Counted from the stretch's first letter, positions 12,615 through 25,279 are shown. The stretch is DNA of 64,000 bases from Istiophorus platypterus (GCA_016859345.1 CM029128.1:17895604-17959603); one strand, 5' to 3'. The notes: generated by a model not told the origin, from the letters alone. Numbers and translations are program-made.

Positions 12615-12850
12615 AATGTAAATGCAAGTTCCTCTGAATGGGAAATTTTTTCAAACAATACCTTTATAATTGTACAGAAAATACATGAAACTACAGTTTG
12701 TAACCCTGGATCTTCTAGAGCGCTGTATATGATTCTAATTGATGGGGAAGATAGACCCAGCATTATTTTTAGCAGCTCATTCAAGCCAAGTTTCCAGTTT
12801 TCTAGAGATATGCCATCTTATCCCTGTTTTACCACAGTTGTAGCGTTTCC
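12615..12850. repeat. 236-bp direct repeat, right copy
   Basis: Second copy of 10392-10627 in direct orientation with two mismatches, starting at the last base of the pyrimidine tract. Left of it is ctctctcct; right of it the sequence becomes unique (aatactttaatcattg). Confidence 0.95.
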
Positions 12851-12939
12851 AATACTTTAATCATTGTTCTAAAGGTCGGCAAACATTCATAAACTAATTA
12901 AACAATAAAGGCCAGAGGGGAAAACGACATGTAAGTGAC

Positions 12940-14060
12940 ACACAGCGGCCTAACTGGCGTTTGGAGGCTTGAATTGCTCCTGAAGAAGTGGCTGCTTGCT
13001 GACTTCGAGCTTCACGAAGTCCCCGTCAGCTTCACACTCCACATTATAATGAGAAGCCCCCGTGGAAACGTCATTGCTCATATCTAGACGCGGGCCACAG
13101 TTCAGAGGATCGAGAGGAAATTCGCTCTCCTCAGCACGAGTTCAGAGCATTAACGCCTCGTCAGAAACTTCCAGCCATTAACTCCGGTTTCTGCCGTCTT
13201 TTACTATCACATCTACCCACCTGTGGCTCGGTGTCTGGCGGCTGCTGTCGGATTCCCTCTCAACAACACATCCTCGGCGTGGTCATTGTTTAGTCCGTCT
13301 TGTGCCAGACTTTGCTCCGTGCGGACACCGGGTCACTGACCGAGGAACCCGGAGAAGGCCTCGCTCCCTTGGAGGCGGCGACAACTACCTGGGATACGAG
13401 CTTTTCTCGCCCAAAAAGACGAAGCGGCGACAGGTGTTTTCTTTCACCTGCGGGTGACAGCGAGGCATCGACGCACTCCGTTGCGCCCCCGCCGGGAGTC
13501 CGACCTCCCCCTCCCTCTCCTCCCCCCTCCTCCTCCTCCTCCTCCTCCTCCTCCTCCTCCCCTCCCATCTCTCCCTCCCTCCCTCCTCTCCCTCCCCCTC
13601 CTCCTCCCCCTCCTCCCTCTCCTCTCCCTCCTCCCCTCTCCCTCCCTCCTCCCCTCTCCTCTCCCTCCTCCCTTCTCCCTCTCCTCTCCCCTCTCCCTCC
13701 TCTCCCTCCCCTCCCCTCTCCTCCCCTCCCCTCTCCTCTCCCTCCTCTCCCTCCCCTCCCTCTCCCCTCTCCCCCCTCCTCCTCTGGCTGCTCCTGTTTC
13801 CTTCTTGCGTTGAGAAGATTTTACACCGCAGCGGACTGAAGTGCCCCCCACACACACACACACCCTCCCCCATCCTCCCCACCCCCCCTCCCATGAGCAC
13901 GCTCAGGCTGAAGCCAGTGCAGATCGGATGAGAGTGTTCTTGGATGAAAGCGGACTTTCCAGCCCCTACACAGCCCGATGGTATCCAGCTTAGCGGTAAC
14001 CACAAGAGGGTGTCCTCTACCTGCTGTTTGTGACCACACCGGGGGAAGCTACGCTCGTTT
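12940..14060. promoter_or_regulatory. CpG-rich block, candidate promoter region
   Basis: Between about 12.95 and 14.06 kb the sequence is much richer in C, G and CpG than its AT-rich surroundings (for example ccccgtcagc, ggaggcggcgac, gaagcggcgacagg, ccccgccgggagtccg). This is typical of a vertebrate promoter or 5' leader exon. On the minus strand a donor-like site, ccacaggtgggtag, ends a possible exon at 13221. That would suit a distal non-coding first exon of the igsf9-family gene, about 11 kb upstream of its start codon. Strand and target gene are inference; frames inside it show no recognisable protein. Confidence 0.4.
13501..13790. repeat. Second pyrimidine tract with perfect TCC run
   Basis: About 290 bases of almost pure C/T inside the CpG-rich block, including a perfect run of cct/tcc triplets near 13528-13560, followed by mixed ctccc units. 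On the minus strand it reads as GAGG/GGA repeats. Its open frames on both strands are compositional. Confidence 0.9.
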
Positions 14061-15416
14061 GACCTGACCTGTGCTTCACAGTGAACACTTATTAATGGCA
14101 TATTTCCTCAGTAATAAAACGGGGGAAAGTAGCTGGAGTATGTTCAAAGAAAGTGTCTTTAAAGACTGGGGGATAAGTAAACTGCGCTTTCTGTGACTTA
14201 GAACTGAAGTCGTTTTTCATTTTGTATCTTGAGAGAAAGATTCTTAACAATGAAAATTTCTTACCAAAAGTAAACTTTGATTTTGTTTTTGTGAAGGATA
14301 TATAAATGATACACAACTGATTTCTGCTTCTCTGAACAACAAATACAACTTAGTTACATGATTTATTTGCTCTTTTTTTCTACCCTCAGAATATTGCAGG
14401 AAAGGAAGTTCTTGATCAAAGTTCAAGAATTTATATTCACGTTCCTTTGTCCTTATTTTAACATTTATTTTTGTGTTTTTGTGTCGCCCTAGACACACTA
14501 GCATGTTCTTCCATATGTAATGCTATATGTAATTAATCTATATGTAACTCTTTGTTTTTAATGAAGATGGTTTGAGTCACATTTCATATCTGTAGTCTAC
14601 CGTCCCAGTCATGTCTCAAAGGACTTTTATCAATAATCGCAGAAAACAAACATCAGATTTTAGCTCAGATTTCTACTTTTATTTCAATTTTTTAATCAAG
14701 CAAATATATGGAAAAATACATCTTCCTTTAACATTTTAAAATCACAAGTATATGCAGAAATACCAATACATCATACAATAAGTAATACATTTCATTAAAA
14801 AATATACTGTATTTTGATAATGTAACCAGTCTTTAGTACTGCAAATATAATCCTTCAGGGGAACTACATACACTCATTCTTTTCATATCATAGACTATAA
14901 TCGCAAATAAATACTTGTTTAAGATACACTGTAGGACTGTGCAATAAGCAAAAAGATTCTCAGTCATCCAGGTAAAGGACTTTCTAGCAGTAGTTCGCTG
15001 AAGGCATCTATGTAGACTCCAAAAATGTTTCACCGCTCATCCAAATGAGTGGCAAGTATTGAACAGCATATGTAGATGTGCTGTCATGGCCTCCTCTACT
15101 CATTATGTGTTTGGGTCACTGTCAATAAAGTTAATTCTCTAAAGGCTCAGAGGTTTGTCAAGCTTTTTTTGTGTGGATGATGATCCAGCACAGAGCAGAG
15201 AACAAATAAGACTGAATTATAAAAATCAGCAAAACAGGTTAAAATCATTTTATGGTGCATCTGTGGATAAACACAAGGCACCATGACATGATAAAGTTGT
15301 GTCTTCTTTTGCTACATACATTCAGAAATTCAAATCAAAAAGCAGGCAACAGTCTCAGGGTAAACAGTGTGGTAAAAGGGAGGGAACTCTCCACCAATCA
15401 GCAGCTGTCATTTGGT
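14061..15416. other. Non-coding stretch including the tmem230 3' flank
   Basis: AT-rich, no supported gene. Its right part should contain the 3' untranslated region of tmem230, which is read on the minus strand. A minus-strand AATAAA occurs near 14676-14681, but the polyadenylation site cannot be fixed from sequence. A weak repeat fragment lies at 14955-15050. Confidence 0.45.
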
Positions 15417-15557
15417 TCAGTCTCCAAAATCTGGGATGTCGTCATAGGAGTAACCCCGGTAACCCTTGGCAGCGTAGTAGGCAATTCTCAAGTGATAAAA
15501 TCCAGGAAGGAAAACTAGGAGCCCTATGATGATTACAGGAATGGTGCGGTCTACATG
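15417..15557 (-). CDS. tmem230: tmem230 coding exon 3
   Basis: Encodes residues 76-121 (HVDRTIPVIIIGLLVFLPGF onward) and the TGA stop at 15419-15417. Acceptor is tttgtttccag. It carries the second membrane segment and the conserved YSYDDIPDF tail. Confidence 0.95.
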   Translation of the reverse strand, partial: HVDRTIPVIIIGLLVFLPGFYHLRIAYYAAKGYRGYSYDDIPDFGD

Positions 15558-16461
15558 CTGGAAACAAAGAAGAACAGAGGGGATTACAAGAATTTATTAC
15601 TTCATGTGTCAGACCCACTATTTATTCACTACTTTGTCCCTTCACCATCAAAAAAACCTTCAAAAACTGGAACAATGTGCTTTGTAATGAGATGCTGCAG
15701 GAAGCATGAGAGTCCATAATGCACTCGGCAGGCTTTAACATACTTGTCTCTGGGTCGCCTGCTAGCATGACACATACATCCTCTGAAGGAGAAGGGAGTG
15801 CAGGAGGCACACAGACATCATGACTTCATCTGCCAGAGATCCAGTTTCATGCAAATCCTTGGTCATTTCACAAACAGGGCAGCTAATGGTTTTTGTCAGA
15901 CGTTATGTGTTGAATTTCACCAGCAGATGGCAGTCTTGTGTACTAAGTTACTGTAGCCCACTCACTTTTGTTTTAGGTTTTTTTTTGTTTTGTTTTGTTT
16001 TTTTCAAAGATTGCACTTCTGCATATTATCATCTAATTGTCATTTGTTTTAAGGCTTTTAAACACTGTTAGCCTGTGAATGCTACATGATCTATATATCA
16101 GGTGATACTTAAAGGATCAGTTCATCCAAATTCTCCAAAAAAACATTAGAAGTTACAAAAAAAAAACAAAAAAAACACTGAAACATATGATTTTGTAACT
16201 TTACAGATAACAAATCTTGACAAAAGGTTAACTTACTGTTTTTTTCCAAGATTTTAAACTACATCTCATGGTCTTCAAAAGACAATGGCGTTTGCTCAGT
16301 TGCAATGGAGATGTTTTAGATGTCATCACTTGACCAAGGTCTCAAACTTGCAGTAGGTCCTGTGATGACAGTTAAGCCATATCTTTCGGAACAGATCAAA
16401 CTTCATCAACCAATAAAGAGCAGATCAAAACTCCGGAAAAAGGTAGTGGGTTGACTTGTGT

Positions 16462-16498
<37 letters not shown>

Positions 16499-19400
16499 TT
16501 TTGTGATTGTTTTTCAGTAGAGAATAACCTCAATGTCTTTTCTCCAAAGAGAATATGTGATCACCCTTATCAGCCTTGTCAGTCAGTCAGTCCGTCATTC
16601 AATTGGTGGAGGGATGGTGCATGTGCCAGGAAAGAACCCAGTAAATTTGGGGGGATATCAAAATCATTTACTATGAATTTGAATTTTTTTCCAATGAAGT
16701 CAGTAGAGTACAGGCCTCTGCACTCTACTGAGCACATATTCAAGTTAGCGTTATTAAAAAGTTGTGAAGGCAAAGGTAAGGTAAGGGTTGTTTCAACATG
16801 AGTTTCATTTTCTTTTTACTTGACACAATGTTGGCTGAAGACCCTGAAATAAAGTGATTCTAGTTCACCAGAACCACTGCTGCCCAATACATACACACGC
16901 ATACACAGTACAGCTGAAACCAAAAAAAAAAAAAAAACAATTAAATCAGATTCTTTCAACTCAAAACTCCTCCAGCTTCTTGTAATAAAACCATCCTATC
17001 ATTTTCCATTATCCATTGCTTGAACCATGTGTAATTTGTGGTATTAGATATGCCATTTACTAGCGTGGGTTAACTGGCAACTAGATGGCTCAAATACTCT
17101 GATAATGCCTTCACGTCAGATCAAATTTTCTGCAAATACAATCTGCAGACTGGAAAAAAGCATTCACATTAACATCCTACTGATAATTACAAATATAATA
17201 CGTGCAGGTTCCATATTCTCCCACATGGAGTCATGAATTTCAGAAGCTGAAGCCACAGCAGGGGATCCACCAATGTTGGCACTCCAAGGTATAAAATATC
17301 AAAATCATTAGTTATGTTGAAGCGAAACACAAACCATTATGGCCAGGAAAAGCAGGAGCTCAGCAGAAAACTGGCAGTAAAGCAATAAAATATCAGGACA
17401 ACTGTTTAATTACAGCTATTTAAAGACAAGATTAGCAGCGCAGATAGTGTTTTAATTACTGCTCAAGTTTTGGAGGTTGTGTTTGCTTCTGTAGATGTGT
17501 GTTGAAAGTAGGGCTTGGTATAAAACCACACAGCAAAAGCTGGCATCGGATGTATGATCAGATTCAGTATCTTATTCTATAATCAAGCAGGTCCTGGATT
17601 AAATCGAAATGTGGCCAATCTTAGACTGTTTTGACAAATTTCTTTACAGTTGCTTATGCTTAGACAATATTTAACATTTGGTAATTTCATACGTAAAAGG
17701 AAAATTCTGCTGACCCAGCCCTAGTCAAGAAAGCATCGGTATAGCAGAAGATGTCAATAAAGTATAAATGTTAATAAAGGATCATTTTTACACTGCAGTT
17801 TTCATATGGGTTAAACAAACATGAAACAACATGTCAATTAGTGAGCTTTAGAGTTGCTGGTAGGCAGATTTTTTAACCTTAGACAGAGCCGGGTTAGCTG
17901 TTTCCCACTGTTTTTAGCCTTTTGCGATGCTAGGCAAAGCTAAGCAACGGTTTAACATTTAGGTTACATATATGAAAGTGGTATTCATATTCTCAACCTA
18001 CTCTCAGTTAGGAAGCAAATAAGAATATTTCTCAAAATTTCAAACTATTCCTTTAACATCTTGCATCCAAGATGAGATGCAGATTTCATTAATCAAACAG
18101 CCTTCAGAGGTGTTTGGAATCCCGCTCTGACCTCATGACAAAAACATAAACACAAACCTTCTCTACAATTTCAAATATGGGAAGAACAAAAATTCTGTAA
18201 ACCAAACAGAAGAATCTGTATCACAAATGGATTTTCAGGGGACTTGTATTCTGGGAACAAGCCTGACAGGATACTTAATGTCACTTTTCAGGAACTGAAA
18301 CATTACGGGATAAAGTGAGATGAATAACAATAAGCTTTTTTTGGCACAGAACAAGAGACTGTATTTCAATTTATATGCTGGGTACACACTTCAACCACAG
18401 TTCATCTCCAGACAGGTGAAAAATTAAAATACCTGAAAAGTGAAAGGAGAAACTAGATGAGGATGCTTCATCCACAGGGCTCCAGGCATCACTAAATGGT
18501 TTGATGAGTATGAAAATGATGTGACTCAGATGTTTGGCCTTCACAGTCACCATATATCAACCGAATTAAAAAAAAAACTATGGGAGATTTTGGACTGACA
18601 TGTGAGACAGCCTTCTCTGCCATGGGATGAACAGCAAGAACAGTGTCCATCCCTCCAGCAGAGTCCAGAGACTTAGAGAATCAATGCCAAGGTGTACTGA
18701 AGCCATTCTGGAGGCACATGGTGGCCCAACACCTTGCTATGTTGGATTTCCTTCAATTTGTTAGTATACTGAAAATATATAGTTTTTCCCTTGAACAGAT
18801 TTTATAACCGAGTAAACATGTGAACGGATTTCATAACCAACCTCACCTCAACCTTTATGGTTCCTGCCTGAAGAAGGGCCCCGAAGATTATCAGCAAGGA
18901 GCCAATGAGAAACAGGAATACTGCCAGTGCAATCGCCTTGTATGGGACCTTTGGTGGGCTTTTCTTGAACTGCAAAGTGTTCAGGTGTTGGACAAAATGC
19001 AAGACATTTAGCTTTTTGAAGTGTTTTAGCATTACTGGCGTTAATAATTACAGACAGTAAAGCTTAGCTGTGGTGCTGCCTCATGATTGTGCTCAAAAAG
19101 AGGATACATCACTTTTTTTATAAACATTAGAACGATTTCAGTGTATCACAAAAAAAAATTAGCCCCTTATTAAACAGGAGCATTATTAATCTGAACTGCT
19201 GTGCTCTGCTGTTTGTAAGCAGCTACTCATGTGTCCTGTAGTTTAACCACACAGGGCTTTGGCACATTACCAGGAGGTAATTAATTTGGAATTAACTCAA
19301 ATGAATCGCTTGTGGTGGTAAATTGTTAACTAATTACCAGGCACTGAACAATCCATAGAGCAGCATGACACAACATTGAGACTATGTCAGGTTTGCAGTT

Positions 19401-19530
19401 ACTCAAAGAGGAAGAACAAGTGTCTTACCTGTAGGTCTATGTAACCATCCTCATCAGCAGCCAGCCGTGAATACTTGACCTTGTTGTTAGACATTCCAGG
19501 GCTCGACATATTGCTTCTAGCTGCCTTCAT
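15417..19530 (-). CDS. tmem230: Transmembrane protein 230, complete (three coding exons)
   Basis: Coding exons 19530-19429, 18969-18847 and 15557-15417 (102, 123 and 141 nt) join in phase to give 121 aa plus TGA; the human short isoform has 120 aa. The protein starts MKAARSNMSSPGM, then NKVKYSRLAADEDGYIDLQ, FKKSPPKVPYKAIALAVFLF, and ends RGYSYDDIPDFGD, all hallmarks of TMEM230. Two membrane segments are visible at about residues 45-67 and 82-101, with both termini polar. TMEM230 is a small two-pass protein of synaptic, recycling and trans-Golgi vesicles. All three donors and acceptors fit GT-AG rules. A non-coding first exon lies near 23.2 kb. Which teleost copy (a or b) this is cannot be judged here. 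Confidence 0.95.
16100..16450. repeat. Probable interspersed repeat fragment in tmem230 intron
   Basis: The opening word ttaaaggatcagttcatccaaa is typical of ends of short teleost repeats. The body is diverged and the far boundary is not clear. A poly-T run of about 30 bases follows at 16467-16496. Confidence 0.35.
17860..18060. repeat. Short teleost repeat (MITE-like), tmem230 intron
   Basis: Reads from a gctggtaggcagattttt stretch through catatatgaaagtggtattc and tctcagttaggaagcaaata to aactattcctttaa. I recognise this order of words as a very common fish non-autonomous element. No target-site duplication is obvious. Confidence 0.55.
18847..18969 (-). CDS. tmem230: tmem230 coding exon 2
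   Basis: Encodes residues 35-75 (FKKSPPKV to GTIKVE) with the first membrane segment. Acceptor is ctttgcag, donor is gtgagg. Forty-one codons exactly, phase 0 at both ends. Confidence 0.93.
19429..19530 (-). CDS. tmem230: tmem230 coding exon 1
   Basis: Encodes residues 1-34, ending at Gln34 before donor gtaagac. The exon begins upstream at 19546 or 19543, because the acceptor is a tandem aagcag; this choice alters only the leader. An upstream ATG (ATG CCA TAA) ends just before the real start. Confidence 0.93.
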
Positions 19531-19779
19531 TATGGCATAGGAGCTGCTTGGAAAGAGAGAGATGCGGATTGGTAATCAACTCTGATCACCAACTGTACTC
19601 TTTAACAATGCTGTTCTCGTTTTTATAATACATGGCCCAATACATCAAGAGACATAAAGGTTATATCTACCAGGGTCTAAACAGTAAGTCCTGGTTTTGA
19701 TTATTTCTGAAACTGCTGATCCCCTGGGATTTTCACACACAACAGTCTCTAGAGTTTTTACTCAGAATGGTGCAAAAAA

Positions 19780-20215
19780 TAAGTAAGCAGCAGTTCTTCA
19801 GTCGGGAAACGCCTTGTTGATTAGAGAGGTCAGAGGAGAATCACCCAACTGGCTGGAGGTACAGTAACTCAGATAACAATTCTTCACAACTGTGGTGAGC
19901 AGAAAAACATCTCAGATTGAACAATGTGTCCAACCTTGAGGCAGATGGGCTACAACAGCAATAGACCATGTTGGGTTTCACTCGTCAGCAGGGAACAGAA
20001 ATCTGAGGCTGCACTGGACACAGGCTCACCAACACTAGACAGATGAAGACTGTAAAAATGTAGCCTGGTCTGACGACTGGATTTCTGCTGAGGCAGCAGA
20101 TGGTCGGGTCAGAATTTGGCATCAACAGCATGAATCCATGGACCCAACCTGCCTCGTGTCACCAGCCCAGGCTGCTGCTGGTGTAATGATGTGGAGAGTG
20201 AATATCTGAGAGTAT
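19780..20215 (+). mobile_element. Tc1-type transposase relic in tmem230 intron
   Basis: Plus-strand words match the middle of a Tc1-family transposase gene in order: caatgtgtccaaccttgagg, atgggctacaacagca, gcactggacacaggctcacc, aatgtagcctggtctgacga (the WSDES region) and gggtcagaatttggcatcaa. Frames are broken by stops and indels, so it is dead. This lineage differs from the copies at 1-1330 and 61398-62060. It sits between tmem230 coding exon 1 and the non-coding first exon. Confidence 0.75.
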
Positions 20216-23133
20216 AAACTGTCTATAAACCTTTCTTATGGCCAACAAAAGAGTGCATTTCCTTGTATCTTATAAGACAGGTGGACATCTCAGTTTTCTG
20301 GTGATAGGCTGCCCCGTTTTTTTGTAGTAAGATTTCAACAATTGGCCAATTTGTAAACAGCACCTTTTAAGACATCTTTTTCACACACAGGAGGAAAAGA
20401 ATTGTTTCCAGTAGGGCTTCTGTTGAGAGTAACTTCTATCAATCTAGTGCTTTTATTTGTATGTATTTTACACAAGACCAGTCTGCAATATTTAAGACAG
20501 TTTGCTCATAAAAACGATAGATTATTACTGCCTCATTGCATATAACATCCACAGAAACAGAAAAAGAAACAAGAAAAATACTAAAACACTGATCTGCCCC
20601 AGAGGGACTGAGAGAAGTGTGACTACACATCTGATCTGATCTTCCTTTAGGCCTAGGTTTTGTTTATATTGGCAGATTTTGACTCTGTGCATCCTTGCAC
20701 TTGAGCCCCCCACGGAAAACTAAATCCATGAATAAAGACTGTTGTTCCTGCTTGAACAAAGTATGGAGGAGCTTTCAGAAATATTCTGCTACTTTGCTGG
20801 CAGCTGTCACATCAACTCACCACCGAGCCTTCTTTGATGAGGAAAGCTCCAGGTTATGGTTGTTGTGCAGTTACAGCACTTACTGCAGTATGTGAATACT
20901 GTGGATTTAGCAAAAATGGAGGAAAGTGTTTAAAATTGTGCCAACCGATGAAACGTAGTTTCATACTCATCATGAACAATTGGAATAAACACAACTTTAA
21001 ACACAACTCAAAACGCTGCCTGAAACGCAGTGATGGGGGAAAGTCATTTAATTCTAATCTCTATTGTTTTAATTTTTGTCTTTGTTTTGTGGGCTGTGCT
21101 GAACCGATGGCAAAAAGTGACAGTTTGTGTGGTGTCATTTTACAACACAGGAATATGGATCAATTTGATGTCTTTTCCAAGTCTTTTGATGGTTTACCAG
21201 CAGAAGACAGGTTAAATAAGTGAATAATTGAATGACGAGGTACATAAATCTGGAATTACTGGATCCATGGATGCCTCGCCTGTAAGACACCCTCTTAGCT
21301 AAGTTTGTCCTCAGTCATTGTGTAAAGTAAATGTCATTTCACACTTATTAGAATACCATGTGCCCCCTTCATTCATAAAATGCTTGCATAAATACTAAGT
21401 AGTATTATAGCTTAGGTTTGTTTACATGCTACTTCAACACTAACGTTGGTGAGTGGTGTTTATCATTATGAACTAGCCTACTGAGAATACAAGCTTTGTG
21501 GTTACTGCTGTTACTGATCATATGCTTGAAGACACTGACTATACTCTAAACAGTGAGTCTGAGGCAAACTGTGAGGGAGTTTACATTCTACAGCTACACA
21601 CAAATTGTATGGTGTGTTTAAAAGACTGGTGCCTGTACATTTAAAACTAATGCCTTTAAACTTAACAGTTTTTTAAAAACTTAAAATATAATACATGGAT
21701 CTCCTAGTACTACACCAGACTTATACCGTGGCATTGTGGAGATAGATTTGAAAGAGCATTTTTAAAACATAATGTTAGCAAACACATTATGGACACTTAA
21801 TGACTTTTAGGGGTGTGGAATAGGACTCATGACACAGTATTTCTAAATCCTGGCTACTCTAAATCCTTTAAAAATATATTAATTATGCATTATTCATAGG
21901 TTTTGCATATGGTAGTTGTTTAAACTTAGACGGCACTTAAATACATTACTTGACAACTATGTTCTGTCTAAATGACATGTATAATACATAAGGATATTAA
22001 TATTCTAATGTAATTCAATGTATCTGTAGCACAGAGACACTGTGCAGGGGGGCAATAGCCAATCAGACGAGAGGCACAAACTAATAAGCCAGCTCATGGC
22101 CACACTCAGGTATTGTATTTTTTTAATCATTGATATAGTGGGTCTGCCATTACTTGTATTGTGGGTAGAAAAGCTATAAAGAGATGGATCACCATTAGCT
22201 GGTGCAGGAGCGTGTGATGTATCAATTTAGCATTGCAAATTATCAAGGTTGCCTCACAGAAAATCTGTAACAGTGCTGTGTTTACAGTCATTTATCTCAC
22301 TGCTTTCTATGGTTCATCATCATAGAATTGATTTGATATATTTTAGAGTTTCGATCCTGTGTCTGTGTTTCTGATGCTGAAGCTGGTTGTACCCTGCAGT
22401 CACAGGCATGGTCGATGTACTGGGAGTTCACTCACTTTCGATGGTGATGGTTATGGTTTATGTCATATTTCTCACGGGTATAATACTCCCGGGGCTCCAT
22501 CAGTGGGTGGTGGGCTCTCCGGCCGTGGTGCGACCGTATTTCTCCTCTTCCTTTCTTTCCATTATTCAAAATTTTAGCAAATATTTTAATAAATAGCCAG
22601 TAAATATGGCAGATAACGCACACTAACCTCTGGGGCTCCTGTGTCTCCGTTCATCTCCGTTACATATTTAATCTGTAGGCTGTATGACGCTTTTAAAATT
22701 CCCGTTAACTGTGTTGCCATAAAGTTGTGGACTATAAAACACAATAAAGCCTCAACCTCAGGGAACGAAATTAGGAGCGAAGAGATTCACATCCTCAACC
22801 ACACGTGTAAGTTAGCATTCAGAGTACGTGATCTAAAAATCACTACATGGGATACGGCTAATTACTGGTACCAGTAAATTAGTCGCTCCCGTGAACTAAT
22901 AACATCATGTAACCATCCAGCTTTCGACCAGCACGTAAGTCAAACTGAAGCTGTTCATTGCTGAGCGAAAGTCCAATATGAATTTATTTCTAATTAAAAT
23001 TCATACCCAATTAAAAGGAGCATTAGCTTCCCACACGTTGCGCTAATTAGAGCAAGCTAATTTTTTAGTAACAAGTCCGAATACGTTCATTTAAAAAAGT
23101 CTTTTTTTAGTTTTTCCCCTCCTCGTCTCTTAC
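20216..23133. other. tmem230 first intron, remainder
   Basis: Mostly AT-rich intron. The open frames at 20834-21223 and 22359-22596 have no recognisable domain and no splice support. A more GC-rich patch with overlapping short frames on both strands lies near 22400-22560; nothing identifies it as an exon. Confidence 0.5.
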
Positions 23134-23310
23134 CTGAACTTGAGGCGGTAATAAAAACTAAAAAGCCAGTGTTTTTTCCGTCGTAGACTGTTGTAATGTA
23201 GTGCCACATCTACATTGTTTTCATTAATGGGGAAACCTGCTTCGACTTCCTTGTTTTGCCGCACCGCGCCTGCGCACATTGGAGCTGTCCTGCCCCCCCT
23301 GCACCGCTGT
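23134..23310 (-). other. tmem230: Probable tmem230 non-coding first exon
   Basis: On the minus strand a good donor, gttcaggtaagagacg, ends an exon at 23134. Upstream of it is a GC-rich, CpG-containing block. The transcription start is not visible, so the upstream limit is approximate. This is the expected distance and direction for the TMEM230 first exon. Confidence 0.5.
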
Positions 23311-23430
23311 TGGGAGGCTCCGGGGCCGAGTCGTCTACCCGTGTTCGGGCTGATGAAGGTGGCAGCGGAGGAGGAGGAATCCTGACCCTCGACCCGTGTG
23401 GAGCATCGGTCCCGTACTGGGAAAAGAAAC
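23230..23430 (-). promoter_or_regulatory. GC-rich candidate tmem230 promoter
   Basis: About 200 bases with several CpG dinucleotides (gccgcaccgcgcctgcgcac, ccggggccgagtcg) in otherwise AT-rich DNA, just upstream of the probable tmem230 first exon. It contains a palindromic gcgcctgcgc core, reminiscent of NRF1 sites of housekeeping promoters. No TATA box is clear. Confidence 0.5.
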
Positions 23431-25279
23431 CACCAAGTCTAGGATCATTCAAAGTGCTACCTTCAATTAGAGGAAATTAAATCATCAGGAATACTGTTTT
23501 TGCAGCAAAAACACCTCTTTCACTATCATATTATTATATTATCAGTACATAACTGTATTAACGTATACTATGATTGTTAATGAAGCATTGGTCTGCATGC
23601 AGTATTTTTTCATAGTAGGTTCTGGTAGGTTGTTTTTTTTTCTCTTTTTGGTCTATTTTTAGTCTCCAGTCATTCAATCAGCTGTACAATACACAGAGTA
23701 AAATATATTTAGACACTTAAAAAATTAAATTCTCTCTGAACTCTAGGAGAGTAGAGGTATAAATTAGAATAAAATGGTAATAGCACCTCAAAACTGTACA
23801 GTAATCTAGTGAATATTTTTCTTTTTGCTTGTTAGTTGTGTTTCAATACTTTTATTCAAAACTACCACTCTGTGTATTGCATGAAAAACCGTAACAGAAT
23901 TAACAGTTTTCAGCAAAGCACTTTTTTTTTTTGAGACACCATTCATAAAGTATTAATGATGGATTTCAGCTTGGTTTTTGCTTTTTTCATTAAGGTGTTT
24001 GTAATGTTCACTTACGTTCAGGCATTTTGGACAAATAAAGGCACAGTAAATGAATGTTACCCTCCTCTCAAAGTTTCCGGCAGGTAGTTCTCAAAATACA
24101 CAACTTTCCACAACACTCTTCTTTATTTGCAGCTTCGCAGGAAAACCTTCACTGCAAACTCTTTTGTATCACTCATACTCCACATTAATCACATTCCTGT
24201 CTGTTTCCCAATTGGCTTTGCGGTTGTCTGGTTAAGTAGAAAGTAAATTATCTGGGACTTCCAGAAAACGGTCTTTCAGGTTTAGCCCTCTACAAAGTAG
24301 ATTATCTTTCATAACATTCAGCGACACTATCATTGTTGAACTGATTTGGATTTTGGAAAGTTGAGAGTGTGAGTAAAGTTTTTGTTGAGAAGAGATTCTC
24401 AGAAAATACACTCAATCAATATTTCCACCAGATTTTTATTTTTTGAATGGTGTCACCTCAGTTTGAGCTCTTAAAGGACAACTCTCTCTGTAAAGTCACA
24501 CAAATTCTTTTGTATTTTAAGCCCTCTGATAGAAAATGAATATACTGTTACCTCAAAGAAAATGAGTAAACCTTTGTCTGGATAAAAACCCAATCATCTT
24601 ATATAAGATACATCCTTTTCTGATATGTGAGTGCATCAGCATAGAGGTAGCTCATCACTGCCTGTCATTATTATCTGGTGTATGTGAAGACTCCTGTGTT
24701 AAATTTCCAGAAAGCAATAATCTCCACTTGAAATTGGCTGCTTGTTAAATTGTCAACTACATGTAGCAACAAAGAGTCAGCCAGCTTTGTTAGATGGGAA
24801 TCTTTTTGGTTAAATGTGCCCTAAACACTTATCAAGCTGTTTTGGAGAAAATGCATAATATTCCAGTTAAATCAAATCAACTGAGGAGAAACATCACTAA
24901 TTATTGCTGCACTGCTAAAATAATCTTAACAGCCCATGCAGACCATCAGTTGCATCAGCCACCTTGCTTCAGGCAGTATTTCTTCTATCAGTGGGAGTCA
25001 GAATCAGATACGAGCAGGAAGAGAGTTCACATGGTTCAGGAAATCCTGAAATTTTGACACAATTGTAAATAATTTATCTTTCAGACAAGCCGTAGTGCTG
25101 CATGTACAACTCACAGCCTAAGGGCTTCAGGTGCAACATCTTAGCTCCAGTCATTTGTTGTGTACTTATGTATGTTATAATATAATGACTTTTAGGTAAT
25201 AGTCTACAAGGTTTGAATATAAGAACAGGACTAAGAGTGTATACACATGCTTGCAGCCACCTGAAGCTGTACTGTAGGC

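Noticed and set aside
10506..12860. 784-aa open frame on the plus strand and 729-aa frame on the minus strand
   Set aside because: Both arise because a pure pyrimidine (or purine) tract cannot contain stop codons. The residues are only Pro/Ser/Leu/Phe or Gly/Glu/Arg/Lys, with the flanking repeat read at both ends. No domain, no splice signals.
13290..14101. Several Pro/Ser-rich and Gly/Glu/Arg-rich frames
   Set aside because: They run through the second CT tract in overlapping frames on both strands; composition explains them.
20834..21223. 129-aa Cys-rich frame in the tmem230 intron
   Set aside because: No signal peptide, domain, splice sites or homology that I recognise; it lies in AT-rich intron.
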